The notes beneath the pieces are model-generated. The model had not been told where the DNA came from. It did not search any database and saw only the letters and a list, made by a program, of their open reading frames with translations. Of a stretch of DNA of 44,264 bases, positions 15,763-24,917 are shown piece after piece. The DNA is taken from positions 1 to 44,264 of the forward strand of contig JBGAGP010000019.1 in NCBI GenBank assembly GCA_044226685.1. The letters run 5' to 3'. The first letter of the stretch is position 1. Each line of letters opens with the position of its first letter. A program made the position numbers and the translations under genes. The stretch comes from Dongia_A sp044226685. Lineage in GTDB: Bacteria; Pseudomonadota; Alphaproteobacteria; Dongiales; Dongiaceae.

Positions 15763-16278
15763 TCAGCCCATTGGCAACAGGCGGCTGCGCGGCGCGATGG
15801 TGGAAAGATCGTCCAGGCTCAGGCAGTGGCTGACCCGCACGCCGTCATTCGACAGCGGCAGCAGCACCCATTCGAAAACCAGGTCCTCGCGGTTGTCGAA
15901 CCCAACTGTCGACAGGCCGTAGAGCGGGGCGCGGGCTTCCACGACGCGCTCGTAGAGCATCCGGTTGAGGGCGATGGCCTCCGCGGTCCAGCCGGTATCT
16001 TCCAGCCAGCGATTGGAGAAGTCCTCGCCGATGATGCGGACGACCTCGGTGCCGACCAGCCGATAGCGCACGCGAAACGGGTCGTAGTGCAACTCGACGA
16101 TCGAGATGTAGGGCAGCCAGGGCACCAGGTCCACGGGGTCGATCTCGTCGCGGCGCGGCATCGGTCGATCGCCGCGCAGCCGGTGCCAATGCGCCTCGAT
16201 CCCCGGAATCAGGCGCGAGGTGATCTCGCCCCGTTCCAGGAAGCAGATCTGTCCGCCAAACCACTCCCGTTCCGCCAT
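15763..16278 (-). CDS. PAS_5-family (PAS-like) protein, paralog 1
   Basis: 171 residues. The pattern DEIDPVDLVPWLPYISIVELHYDPFRVRYRLVGTEVVRIIGEDFSNRWLED is typical of the alphaproteobacterial PAS_5 family of stand-alone PAS-like proteins. It has no output domain, signal peptide or membrane segment. PAS folds bind small ligands or partners; what this family senses is unknown. Two further intact paralogs occur at about 32.3 and 34.2 kb, and a frameshifted copy at 21.2-21.7 kb. ATG 16278 is the natural start (MAEREWFGGQI). It is convergent with the lipoprotein gene (8 bp apart) and divergent from the DUF502 gene, sharing a 107-bp upstream region with it. Confidence 0.8.
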   Translation of the reverse strand: MAEREWFGGQICFLERGEITSRLIPGIEAHWHRLRGDRPMPRRDEIDPVDLVPWLPYISIVELHYDPFRVRYRLVGTEVVRIIGEDFSNRWLEDTGWTAEAIALNRMLYERVVEARAPLYGLSTVGFDNREDLVFEWVLLPLSNDGVRVSHCLSLDDLSTIAPRSRLLPMG

Positions 16279-16385
16279 TCCAGCCGCCGTCCCTCAGCTG
16301 TGCGAAGTATAAGGGCTTGCGCCTGGACAACCAGCCCAATTCAATGTGCGATGGCAAATCGGAGTCTGCGGAGGCCACGGGAATC

Positions 16386-17072
16386 ATGACCGAGGGACAC
16401 GGAATGGGCGCGGGTTTCAGCCTGTGGGCGCGGCTGCGCACCTATTTCTTCGCCGGCATCCTGATCACCGCCCCGGTCAGCCTGACCATCTACCTGGCCT
16501 GGCTGTTCATTTCCTTCGTCGACGAGCGGGTCTTCAGCCTGCTGCCGCCGGAATACAATCCCGAATCCTACATGCCGTTTTTCATCCCGGGGCTCGGCCT
16601 GCTGGTGGTGCTGGTCGGCCTGACCCTGATCGGGGCGCTGACCGCAGGCTTCCTGGGACGGGCGACGCGGCAGTTGATCGACGGCATCCTCAACCGCCTG
16701 CCGGTGATCCGCTCGCTCTACAGCGCGATCAAGCAGATCATGGAAACGGTGCTGGCCAACAAGTCCTCGGCCTTCCGCGAATGCGTGCTCATCGAATATC
16801 CACGCAAGGGCATCTGGACCCTGGGTTTCATCACCGGCACGTCGAAGGGCGAAGTGCAGGAGGTCACGACGGAGCTCCTGATCAACGTCTTCGTGCCGAC
16901 GACGCCGAATCCGACCTCCGGCTTCCTGCTCTTCGTGCCGGAGCAGGACATCATCCGGCTGAAAATGCCGATCGAGGACGGGCTGAAGCTGGTGGTTTCC
17001 GGCGGCATCGTCACGCCGCCCGATCCGAAAGCGGCCGCGGTGGCGGCAGTCACCCCGAAGCCAGCAGCTTGA
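16386..17072 (+). CDS. DUF502-family membrane protein
   Basis: 228 residues from ATG 16386 (an in-frame extension to 16317 lacks coding character). Two N-terminal transmembrane helices (FFAGILITAPVSLTIYLAWLFISF and FFIPGLGLLVVLVGLTLIGALTAGF) are followed by a soluble domain with the conserved DUF502 signature: DGILNRLPVIRSLYSAIKQIMETV, VLIEYPRKGIWTLGFITG, VFVPTTPNPTSGFLLFVP. Function is unknown; an inner-membrane location is clear. The stop lies 23 bp inside the convergent recG coding region, so the 3' ends overlap antisense. A frameshifted second copy lies at 21823-22494. Confidence 0.88.
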   Translation: MTEGHGMGAGFSLWARLRTYFFAGILITAPVSLTIYLAWLFISFVDERVFSLLPPEYNPESYMPFFIPGLGLLVVLVGLTLIGALTAGFLGRATRQLIDGILNRLPVIRSLYSAIKQIMETVLANKSSAFRECVLIEYPRKGIWTLGFITGTSKGEVQEVTTELLINVFVPTTPNPTSGFLLFVPEQDIIRLKMPIEDGLKLVVSGGIVTPPDPKAAAVAAVTPKPAA

Positions 17073-19131
17073 TCGCCTCGTCCTGGTGGAAGAGGTAGAG
17101 CATCAGGCGCAGGGCCTCGCCGCGCGGGGTCTTCAGCGCCAGGTCGCGGTCGATCACCAGCTGGGCGTCGTCGCGCGCCATCGCCAGCAGATCGCCATGT
17201 ACTGCCAGGTCGGCGACGCGAAATTCGGGCAGGCCGCTTTGCCGCGTGCCCAGGACCTCGCCGCCGCCGCGCAGCCGCAAATCCTCCTCGGCGATGCGGA
17301 AGCCGTCCTCGGTGTCGCGCAGGATCTGCAGCCGCGCCTTGGCGGTTTCGCCGAGCGGCGCCTGGTAGAGCAGCAGGCAGCTGGACTTGGCGCTGCCGCG
17401 GCCGACCCGGCCGCGCAATTGATGTAGCTGGGCGAGGCCGAAGCGCTCGGCATGCTCGATCACCATGACGGTCGCCTCCGGCACGTTGACGCCAACCTCG
17501 ATCACCGTGGTCGCCACCAGGATGTCGAGATCGCCCTTGGCGAAGGCAGCCATCGCCGCGTCGCGCTCGGCGGCTTTCTGCTGGCCATGGACCAGGCCGA
17601 CGCGGGCACCGAACATCTGCGCCAGCATCCGGTGCCGCTCGGTCGCGGCGGCAAGGTCGACCTGCTCGGATTCGTCGACCAGCGGGCAGATCCAGTAGAT
17701 GCGGGCGCCGCCGGCGATGGCGCGCCGCAATCCCTCCGCCACCTCGTGCAGACGTTCCAGCGGCAGGGTGCGCGTGTCGATGGGTTGGCGTCCCGCCGGC
17801 TTCTCGGTCAGCTTGGAGACATCGATGTCGCCATAGGCGGTCAGCATCAGGGTGCGCGGGATCGGCGTCGCCGTCATCACCAGCAGATCGACGCCGGCGC
17901 CCTTGTCGGCCAGGGCCTGGCGCTGCTTGACGCCGAAGCGGTGCTGCTCGTCGACGATGGCCAGGCGCAGATCGGCGAAGTCGACGTCGTCCTGCACCAG
18001 CGCATGGGTGCCGACGATGAGCTTGAGGTCGCCACTGCCGAGCCGTGCCAGCAGCGCCTCGCGCGCCTTGCCTTTGTCGCGCCCGGTGAGCAGGGCGAGT
18101 TCGATACCCGCCTTGGCACAGAGCGGCTCCAGGGTGGCGAAGTGCTGGCGCGCCAGGATGTCGGTCGGCGCCAGCAAGGCCGCCTGACCGCCGGCCTCGA
18201 TGGCATTGGCCATGGCCAGCAGCGCCACCACCGTCTTGCCGCTGCCGACATCGCCCTGCAGCAGGCGCAGCATGCGCGTGGGTGACGCCATGTCCGCCAG
18301 GATCTCGTCCAGCGCCGTCTTCTGCGACCCGGTCAGCTGGTAGGGCAGGGCGGCGACAATCTTCTTGCGCAGGCTGCCGTCGCCCTTGCTGCCGCGCCCG
18401 GCCTTGCGCTTGTTGCGCGCCCGCACGATGGCGAGCGCCAACTGGTTGCTGAGCAGCTCGTCATACGCGAGGCGCTGCCGCGCGGGGGCGAAGGCGGTGA
18501 GTGCCCCCTCATCGGCGGGATGATGCGCCTCGGCCAGCGCCTGGTTCCAGCCGGGCCAGCGCCGCTGCGCCAACAGGCTCGGGTCGAGCCATTCGCCGAG
18601 CTGCGGCGCCCGGGCGATGGCGGCCTCGATCGCCTTGCGCAGCACCTTGGGCGGCAGGCCGGCGGTCATCGGATAGACCGGCTCGACGATCTGGATCTGC
18701 GCCAGTTCCTCCGCCGGCACCATGTGGTCGGGATGCACCATGTTGAGCATCCCGTCATAGCGCTCGACCCGGCCGCTGATGGCGCGCAGCGAACCCACCG
18801 GCAGGGTCTTTTCCAGGTAGTCGCCGCGGGCATTGAAGAACACCAGGTCGATGAAGCCCGTCGGATCGGCGCAGCGCACCTTGTAGGGCGCCCGCGGATT
18901 GTGCGGCTTGGCGTGGCGTTCCACCCGCACCACGACGGTGACGATGCTGCCATCGGCGGCGGCCGACAGGTGCGGCTGGTTCCGGCGGTCGACCAGCCCG
19001 GTCGGCAGGTGCCAGAGCAGGTCCACCACCAGCGGCCCGGCCAGTTTCTCCACCGCCTTCGCCAGCCGTTGACCGATGCCGGGCAAACTGGTTATTGGCG
19101 CGAACAAGGGATTCAGGATATTCGGTCGCAC
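17050..19131 (-). CDS. recG: ATP-dependent DNA helicase RecG (intact copy)
   Basis: 693 residues from the GTG at 19131, giving the usual alphaproteobacterial N-terminus (M)RPNILNPLFAPITSLPGIG; the open frame extends to 19287, but that part is antisense to the sdhE start and its upstream region. An N-terminal wedge/OB domain is followed by superfamily-2 helicase motifs: LLQGDVGSGKTVVA (Walker A), VDEQHRFG (DEAH-type box), TATPIPRT (III) and QLRGRVGRG (VI). The C-terminus is LRLRGGGEVLGTRQSGLPEF, typical of RecG. Role: remodels stalled replication forks and branched recombination intermediates in the cytoplasm. It is divergent from sdhE with 85 bp between starts and overlaps the end of the DUF502 gene by 23 bp. 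Confidence 0.93.
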   Translation of the reverse strand: MRPNILNPLFAPITSLPGIGQRLAKAVEKLAGPLVVDLLWHLPTGLVDRRNQPHLSAAADGSIVTVVVRVERHAKPHNPRAPYKVRCADPTGFIDLVFFNARGDYLEKTLPVGSLRAISGRVERYDGMLNMVHPDHMVPAEELAQIQIVEPVYPMTAGLPPKVLRKAIEAAIARAPQLGEWLDPSLLAQRRWPGWNQALAEAHHPADEGALTAFAPARQRLAYDELLSNQLALAIVRARNKRKAGRGSKGDGSLRKKIVAALPYQLTGSQKTALDEILADMASPTRMLRLLQGDVGSGKTVVALLAMANAIEAGGQAALLAPTDILARQHFATLEPLCAKAGIELALLTGRDKGKAREALLARLGSGDLKLIVGTHALVQDDVDFADLRLAIVDEQHRFGVKQRQALADKGAGVDLLVMTATPIPRTLMLTAYGDIDVSKLTEKPAGRQPIDTRTLPLERLHEVAEGLRRAIAGGARIYWICPLVDESEQVDLAAATERHRMLAQMFGARVGLVHGQQKAAERDAAMAAFAKGDLDILVATTVIEVGVNVPEATVMVIEHAERFGLAQLHQLRGRVGRGSAKSSCLLLYQAPLGETAKARLQILRDTEDGFRIAEEDLRLRGGGEVLGTRQSGLPEFRVADLAVHGDLLAMARDDAQLVIDRDLALKTPRGEALRLMLYLFHQDEAIKLLASG

Positions 19132-19216
19132 CGTTCGGACTCGCGCAAGACGCTGGGTTCGGGCGGCCAAGCTAACGCGGCGGCACCCGGCGGAAAAGGG
19201 CGATGACGGATCGGCG

Positions 19217-19501
19217 ATGACGGGCGGAGTGGACGACCATACGGCAACGCGCAAGCGGCTGAAATTCCGCTCCTGGCATCGCGGCACGCGGGAAATGGAC
19301 CTGCTGATGGGCCGGTTCGCCGATGCGTGCCTCGACGGCTGCGACGAAGCGCTCCTGACGGCCTATGCCGCGCTGCTGGAGGAGAATGACCCGGACATCT
19401 ACGACTGGGTCTGCGGCCGCGGCACGCCGCCCGGCGGGCCGTACCTGCCCGCCCTGGAGGCTCTGACCAAGTTCCACAACCAAGCAAGCAAGTCGTGCTG
19501 A
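19217..19501 (+). CDS. sdhE: FAD assembly factor SdhE, first copy
   Basis: 94 residues. RKRLKFRSWHRGTREMDLLMGRFAD contains the RGxxExD signature of the SdhE/YgfY (DUF339) family, a small cytoplasmic helical protein that promotes covalent attachment of FAD to the succinate dehydrogenase flavoprotein. ATG 19217 is in frame and gives the normal family length; an open frame reaches upstream to 19076 but is antisense to recG. The last 7 bases overlap the GTG start of mfd (19495), so translation is coupled. A near-identical copy is at 24633-24917, with few substitutions such as the pair YL/DL near the C-terminus. Confidence 0.9.
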   Translation: MTGGVDDHTATRKRLKFRSWHRGTREMDLLMGRFADACLDGCDEALLTAYAALLEENDPDIYDWVCGRGTPPGGPYLPALEALTKFHNQASKSC

Positions 19502-20468
19502 AACTGCCCTTCGCCATCCCGGTCCCTGGGCGCCACCAGGTCGGCGGCGCGCCCGAAGGCGCCGATGCCCTGCTGATCGCGACCCTGGCGATGAGCGCGC
19601 CGGGCGGCGTGCTGCACATCGCGCGCGACGAACTGCACATGGTGCGCATGACGGAGATGCTGCGCTTCGTGGCGCCGGACCTGACCGTCATCGAATTCCC
19701 GGCCTGGGACTGCCTGCCCTATGACCGCGCCTCGCCGCATCGCGACATCCTGGCCCGCCGCATCGACGCGCTGACCCGTCTCGCCGCGCTGCCGGAGGAT
19801 GCGCGGGGCAAGCTTGTCGTGGTCACCACCGTTTCCGCCATCCTGCAGCGCGTGCCCGAGCCGGCCAGCTTCGCGCTTGCCGGCCTGGTGATCCGGCGCG
19901 GTGGGCAGCTGGAGCAGAGCCGCCTGATCGACTACCTGGTGGGCAAGGGCTATGCCCGCAGCGGCACCGTGGGCGAGGCGGGCGAGTTCGCGGTGCGTGG
20001 CGGCATCGTCGACCTCTTCCCGCCGGGTACCCAGATGCCCTTGCGCGTCGATTTCTTCGGCGACGAGGTCGAGGATCTGCGGCTGTTCGATCCGCTGTCG
20101 CAGCGCAGCCTGGGCAAGGTCGAGGAATTCGCGCTGAAGCCGATCAACGAGATCGAGCTGACGCCGGAAGCCATCGAGCGCTTCCGCACCAACTACCGCA
20201 GCGAGTTCGGCACCTCCGGCGCCGACGATCCGCTCTACGAGGCGATCAGCGCCGGGCGGCAATATCCGGGCATGGAGCATTGGCTGCCGCTGTTCGGCAC
20301 CGAGCTGGTCTCTTTCGCCGACTACCTGCCGCGCGCCATCGTCACGCTGGACCACCAGGGCGACGAGGCGGCCAAGGCGCGCTACGAGACCATCGTCGAT
20401 TTCTACCAGGCGCGACGCGACCTGCAGGCGGCCGACCGCGAGAGCGGCGCCGCAATCTACCGGCCGCT
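19495..20468 (+). pseudogene. mfd: Truncated mfd, N-terminal fragment
   Basis: The first 325 codons match the full-length mfd at 24911-28384: LKLPFAIPVPGRHQVGGAPEGADALLIA ... YRPL. This covers the UvrB-like N-terminal region (damage-recognition module) only. At 20468/20469 the sequence switches to a scrambled lipoprotein-gene copy. The frame happens to continue to 21264, so a 589-residue hybrid could be called, but its last 265 residues are meaningless. The RNA-polymerase-interacting and translocase domains are missing, so it cannot act as a transcription-repair coupling factor. Substitutions relative to the intact copy are few (ATLAMSAP against AAVAASTP, F/L and R/K) and stop entirely after 20082: the last 386 bases before the break are identical to 25499-25884. 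Confidence 0.85.
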
Positions 20469-21184
20469 GGCGATGGTTCCCCCGGCCAGACTGGCGATTT
20501 TGGCTATCGCGAGCGGTCGCGGCGGCGGCGAGGTCACTCGGGTGGTTCGAACATTCGCGTTTCATCGACCCAAGGCCGGAACGATGGTCAGCGCGGCTCG
20601 GCCAGACCGGCGATTGCCCTCGGCGCGCCGCGAGCGCGACAGCGCGGCAACGATGAAGATCGAGAACGAGACCCCGATACCGGACCTGCAGGTGCGCGCA
20701 ATATGTGCCGTGGGCGCCGTTCCGCGCAATGACGCGGCTATCGTTCATTGGCGGAATTGCTGGCTCTACGACGACGATTACTTGGCGCTGTGGCGCGCCG
20801 CGCAGCTCGCCGACCAGCTGCTGATCATGGCGGCGATCAAGATCGACAAGGAGACGCGCGACACCGACGTGCAGGCGGCCCGCGCCACCCCAGGGATGCG
20901 CGAGCGCGGCGCCGTTCGGCTACGGCCCCTGTGGGAACCACTACGCGCTATTACGGCCGCCCGAACTGGTTCTACGACGACCTGTTCTACTACCATGCGG
21001 GCGAACGCGCATCCGGCGGCGACGGGTGCCGACCGGTCGACCACGCAGTTCGCCAGTCATTTTTCAAGCAGGGCTGAATATCGTTCCGCGACCCGCGCTC
21101 AGATGCGGCGGCCAGCTGCCGGTCAAGGAGACCTTGAGCAACCATCTGCTCGGCAGCGCGCAGCGGCCCGGTTCTATCGGTTGA
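20469..21184 (+). pseudogene. Scrambled lipoprotein-gene remnant
   Basis: Corresponds to 15244-15754 of the intact lipoprotein gene but is 205 bases longer and lacks the start codon, signal peptide and lipobox. Recognisable islands include the run around 20834 (encoding AIKIDKETRDTDVQ), the aromatic stretch near 20960 and the end near 21121 (VKETLSN). Between them are many small insertions. The GGCCAGACTGGCGATT-like segment appears twice (about 20485 and 20608), as if one stretch had been read twice. No plausible protein is encoded. Confidence 0.75.
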
Positions 21185-21194
21185 GCGGTGGACC

Positions 21195-21721
21195 TCAGCC
21201 CATTGGCAAGCCCATCGGCGGAGATGGCTGCGCGGCGCGATGGTGGAAAGATCGTCCAGGCTGAGGACGTGGCTGACCGCACGCCGTCATTCGACAGCGG
21301 CAACAACGCCCATTCGAAAACCAGGTCTTCGCGGTTGTCCTGCCCCACCGTCGACAGCCCGAACTGCGGGGCTTTGGCTTCCACGACGCGCTCGTAGAGC
21401 ATCCGGTTGAGCGCGATCGCGGCATCGCCCCAGCCGGTATCCTCCAGCCAACGGTTGGAGAAATCCTCGCCGACGATACGGGCGACCTCGGTGCCGACCA
21501 GCCGATAGCGCACGCGAAACGGGTCGTAGTGCAGTTCGACGATCGAGATGTATGACAGCCAGGGCACCAGTTGAACGGGGTCGATCTCGTCGCGGCGCGG
21601 CATCGGCCGGTCGCCGCGCAGCCGGTGCTAATGCTCCTCGAAGGTCGCGATCAGGCGCGAGGTGAATCTCCCGCCGTTCCAGGAAGCAGACCTGTCCGCC
21701 AAATCACTCCCGTTCTGCCAT
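21195..21721 (-). pseudogene. Frameshifted copy of the PAS_5 gene
   Basis: Equivalent of 15763-16278, 11 bases longer. A long in-frame central part survives (PRRDEIDPVQLVPWLSYISIVELHYDPFRVRYRLVGTEVARIVGEDFSNRWLEDTGW), with conservative changes from the intact copy, while both ends are out of frame. Substitutions in the surviving part are mostly silent or conservative. That suggests the source was a functional gene and that the indels are a separate layer. Confidence 0.75.
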
Positions 21722-21822
21722 TCCAGCCGCCGTCCCTCAGCTGTGCGATTATAAGGGCTTGCGCCTGGACAACCAGCCCAATTCAATGTGCGATGGCAAA
21801 CGATCCGCGGAGGCCACGGGAA

Positions 21823-22494
21823 ATGGCCGAGGGACACGGAAAGGGCGCGGGATGAGCCTGCGGCGCGACTGCGCACCTATTTCTTTTGCGGCATCTAATC
21901 ACCGCGCCGGTCAGCCCGACCATCTATCCGGCCTGGCTGTTCATTTCCTTCGTCGACGAGCGGGTCTTCAGCTCGCTGCCGCCGGAATACAATCCCGAAT
22001 CCTACATGCCGTTTTTCATCCCGGGGCTCGGCCTGCTGGTGGTGCTGGTCGGGCTGACCTGATCGGGGCGCTGACCGCAGGGATTCTCGGCCGTGCGACG
22101 CGCAGTTGATCGACGGTATCCTCAACCGGCTGCCGATCATCCGCTCGCTCTATGGTGCCATCAAGCAGATCATGGAGACGGTGCTGGCCAACAAGTCGGC
22201 GGCCTTCCGCGAATGCGTGCTGATCGAATATCCGCGCAAGGGCATCTGGACCCTCGGTTTCATCACCGGCACGTCACGGGGCGAGGTCAGGAGCTGACGA
22301 CGGAAGAGGTGATCAACGTCTTCGTGCCGACGACGCCCAATCCTACGTCCGGCTTCCTGCTGTTCGTGCCGGAGCAGGACATCATCCGGCTGGAAATGCC
22401 GATCGAGGACGGATTGAAGCTGGTGGTTTCCGGCGGCATCGTCACGCCGCGCGCCGCCGCCGCGGCGGCAGTCACCCAGACGCCAGCAGCTTGA
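21823..22494 (+). pseudogene. Frameshifted copy of the DUF502 gene
   Basis: Equivalent of 16386-17072. Single-base losses in short homopolymers break the frame, for example CTGACCCTG to CTGACCTG near 22057 and GCGGCAG to GCGCAG near 22100. The piece around 22106-22297 is intact and reads DGILNRLPIIRSLYGAIKQI, differing from copy A only by conservative changes (V/I, S/G, S/A, K/R). The C-terminal segment FVPTTPNPTSGFLLFVPEQD is again readable. No complete protein results. Confidence 0.8.
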
Positions 22495-24547
22495 TCGCCT
22501 CGTCCTGGTGGAAGAGGTAGAGCATCAGGCGCAGGGCCTCGCCGCGCGGGGTCTTCAGCGCCAGGTCGCGGTCGATCACCAGCTGGGCGTCGTCGCGCGC
22601 CATCGCCAGCAGATCGCCGTGCACCGCCAGGTCGGCGAAATGGAACTCGGGCAAGCCGCTTTGCCGCGTGCCCAGCAATTCTCCGCCACCGCGCAGCCGC
22701 AAATCCTCCTCGGCGATGCGGAACCCGTCCTCGCTGTCGCGCAGGATCTGCAGCCGCGCCTTGGCGGTCTCGCCCAGCCGTCCTGGTAGAGCAGCAGGCA
22801 ACTGGACTTCGCCAGCCCCCGCCCGACGCGGCCGCGCAATTGATGTAGCTGGGCGAGGCCGAAGCGCTCGGCATGCTCGATCACCATGACGGTCGCCTCC
22901 GGCACGTTGACGCCAACCTCGATCACCGTGGTCGCCACCAGGATGTCGAGATCGCCCTTGGCGAAGGCGGCCATCGCCGCGTCGCGCTCGGCGGCCTTCT
23001 GCTTGCCGTGGACCAGCCCGACGCGGACACCGAACGCCTGGAGCAGTATCCGGTGCCGCTCCTCGCGGCGGCAAGGTCGACCTGGTCGGATCTGTCGACC
23101 AGCGTGGGCAGATCCAGTGTAGATGCGCGCGCCGCCGGTTGATGGCGCGCCGCAATCCAGATCGCCACCTCGTGCAGCCGTTCGAGCGGCAGGGTGCGGG
23201 TGTCGATCGGCTGGCCGTCCCGCCGGTTTCTCGGTCAGTTTGGAGACATCGATGTCGCCATAGGCGGTCAGCATCAGCGTGCGGATCGGCGTTGCCGTCA
23301 TCACCAGCAGATCGACGCCGGCGCCCTTGTCGGCCAGGGCCTGGCGCTGTTCGACGCCGAAGCGGTGCTGTTCGTCGACGATCGCCAGGCGCAGATCGGA
23401 AGTCGACGTCGTCCTGCACCAGCGCATGGGTGCCGACGATGAGCTTGAGGTCGCCGTTCGCGAGCCGTGCCAGCAGCGCGTCGCCTTGCCCTTGTCGCGC
23501 CCGGTGAGCAGGGCGAGTCCGATACCCGCCTTGGCACAGAGCGGCTCCAGGGTGGCGAAATGCTGGCGCGCCAGGATATCGGTCGGCGCCAGCAGCTGCC
23601 TGGCCGCCGGCCTCGATCGCGTTGGCCATGGCCAGCAGCGCCACCACCGTCTTGCCGCTGCCGACATCGCCCTGCAGCAGGCGCAGCATGCGCGTGGGTG
23701 ACGCCATGTCCGCCAGGATCTCGTCCAGCGCCGTCTTCTGCGACCCGGTCAGCTGGTAGGGCAGGGCGGCGACAATCTTCTTGCGCAGGCTGCCGTCGCC
23801 CTTGCTGCCGCGCCCGGCCTTGCGCTTGTTGCGCGCGCGCACGATGGCGAGCGCCAACTGGTTGCTGAGCAGCTCGTCATACGCGAGGCGCTGCCGCGCG
23901 GGGGCGAAGGCGGTGATCGCCCCCTCATCGGCGGGATGATGCGCCTCGGCCAGCGCCTGGTTCCAGCCGGGCCAGCGCCGCTGCGCCAACAGGCTCGGGT
24001 CGAGCCATTCGCCGAGCTGCGGCGCCCGGGCGATGGCGGCCTCGATCGCCTTGCGCAGCACCTTGGGCGGCAGGCCGGCGGTCATCGGATAGACCGGCTC
24101 GACGATCTGGATCTGCGCCAGTTCCTCCGCCGGCACCATGTGGTCGGGATGCACCATGTTGAGCATCCCGTCACAGCGCTCGACCCGGCCGCTGATGGCG
24201 CGCAGCGAACCCACTGGCAAGGTCTTTTCCAGGTAGTCGCCGCGGGCATTGAAGAACACCAGGTCGATGAAGCCCGTCGGATCGGCGCAACGCACCTTGT
24301 AGGGCGCCCGCGGATTGTGCGGCTTGGCGTGGCGTTCCACCCGCACCACGACGGTGACGATGCTGCCATCGGCGGCGGCCGACAAATGCGGCTGGTTCCG
24401 GCGGTCGACCAGCCCGGTCGGCAGGTGCCAGAGCAGGTCCACCACCAGCGGCCCGGCCAGTTTCTCCACCGCCTTCGCCAGCCGTTGACCGATGCCGGGC
24501 AAACTGGTTATTGGCGCGAACAAGGGATTCAGGATATTCGGTCGCAC
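22472..24547 (-). pseudogene. recG: recG second copy, pseudo-intact but frame-scrambled
   Basis: The frame is open over the whole length (start equivalent at 24547), so it looks like a full RecG. The N-terminal half and Walker A (GDVGSGKTVVA) are normal. From about 23605 leftward the frame slips: AAAGADRYPGAPAFRHPG replaces the normal sequence. It returns briefly (ARLANGDLKLIVGTHALVQDDVDF), slips again through the segments that should hold the DEAH box, motif III and motif VI, and returns for the last 100 residues (GETAKARLQILRDSEDGF onward). The net length change is 6 bases, so no stop appears. A product would lack an active helicase core. Either decay or uncorrected sequence error explains it. 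Confidence 0.85.
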
Positions 24548-24632
24548 CGTTCGGACTCGCGCAAGACGCTGGGTTCGGGCGGCCAAGCTAACGCGGCGGC
24601 ACCCGGCGGAAAAGGGCGATGACGGATCGGCG

Positions 24633-24917
24633 ATGACGGGCGGAGTGGACGACCATACGGCAACGCGCAAGCGGCTCAAATTCCGCTCCTGGCATCGCGG
24701 CACGCGGGAAATGGACCTGCTGATGGGCCGGTTCGCCGATGCGTGCCTCGACGGCTGCGACGAAGCGCTCCTGACGGCCTATGCCGCGCTGCTGGAGGAG
24801 AATGACCCGGACATTTATGACTGGGTCTGCGGCCGCGGCACGCCGCCCGGCGGGCCCGATCTGCCCGCCCTGGAGGCTCTGACCAAGTTCCACAACCAAG
24901 CAAGCAAGTCGTGCTGA
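24633..24917 (+). CDS. sdhE: FAD assembly factor SdhE, second copy
   Basis: 94 residues, nearly identical to the copy at 19217-19501. The few base changes are mostly silent (for example GACATCTAC/GACATTTAT), plus a Y/D change in GGPDLPALEAL. It keeps the RGTREMD signature and the 7-base overlap with mfd (GTG 24911). Since the following mfd is intact, this is the copy with its natural downstream partner. If the tandem repeat is an assembly artefact, the genome has only one sdhE. Confidence 0.88.
   Translation: MTGGVDDHTATRKRLKFRSWHRGTREMDLLMGRFADACLDGCDEALLTAYAALLEENDPDIYDWVCGRGTPPGGPDLPALEALTKFHNQASKSC

Larger units (their letters stand above)
15244..20468. repeat. Tandem repeat copy A (lipoprotein to mfd fragment)
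   Basis: First unit of a large direct repeat covering most of the lipoprotein gene, the PAS gene, the DUF502 gene, recG, sdhE and the first 325 codons of mfd. All genes before the mfd break are intact in this copy. The unit begins at GGCGATGG in the lipoprotein gene, as judged by the junction sequence at 20468/20469. Confidence 0.85.

Noticed and set aside
20469..22494. A novel mobile or retro-element between the two repeat units
   Set aside because: Every recognisable island aligns with 15244-17072 in the same order; there are no terminal repeats, reverse transcriptase or transposase.
22472..24703. A second, functional recG
   Set aside because: The frame is open, but motif-bearing segments are out of frame; the N-terminal part beyond 24547 is upstream, non-coding-looking sequence.
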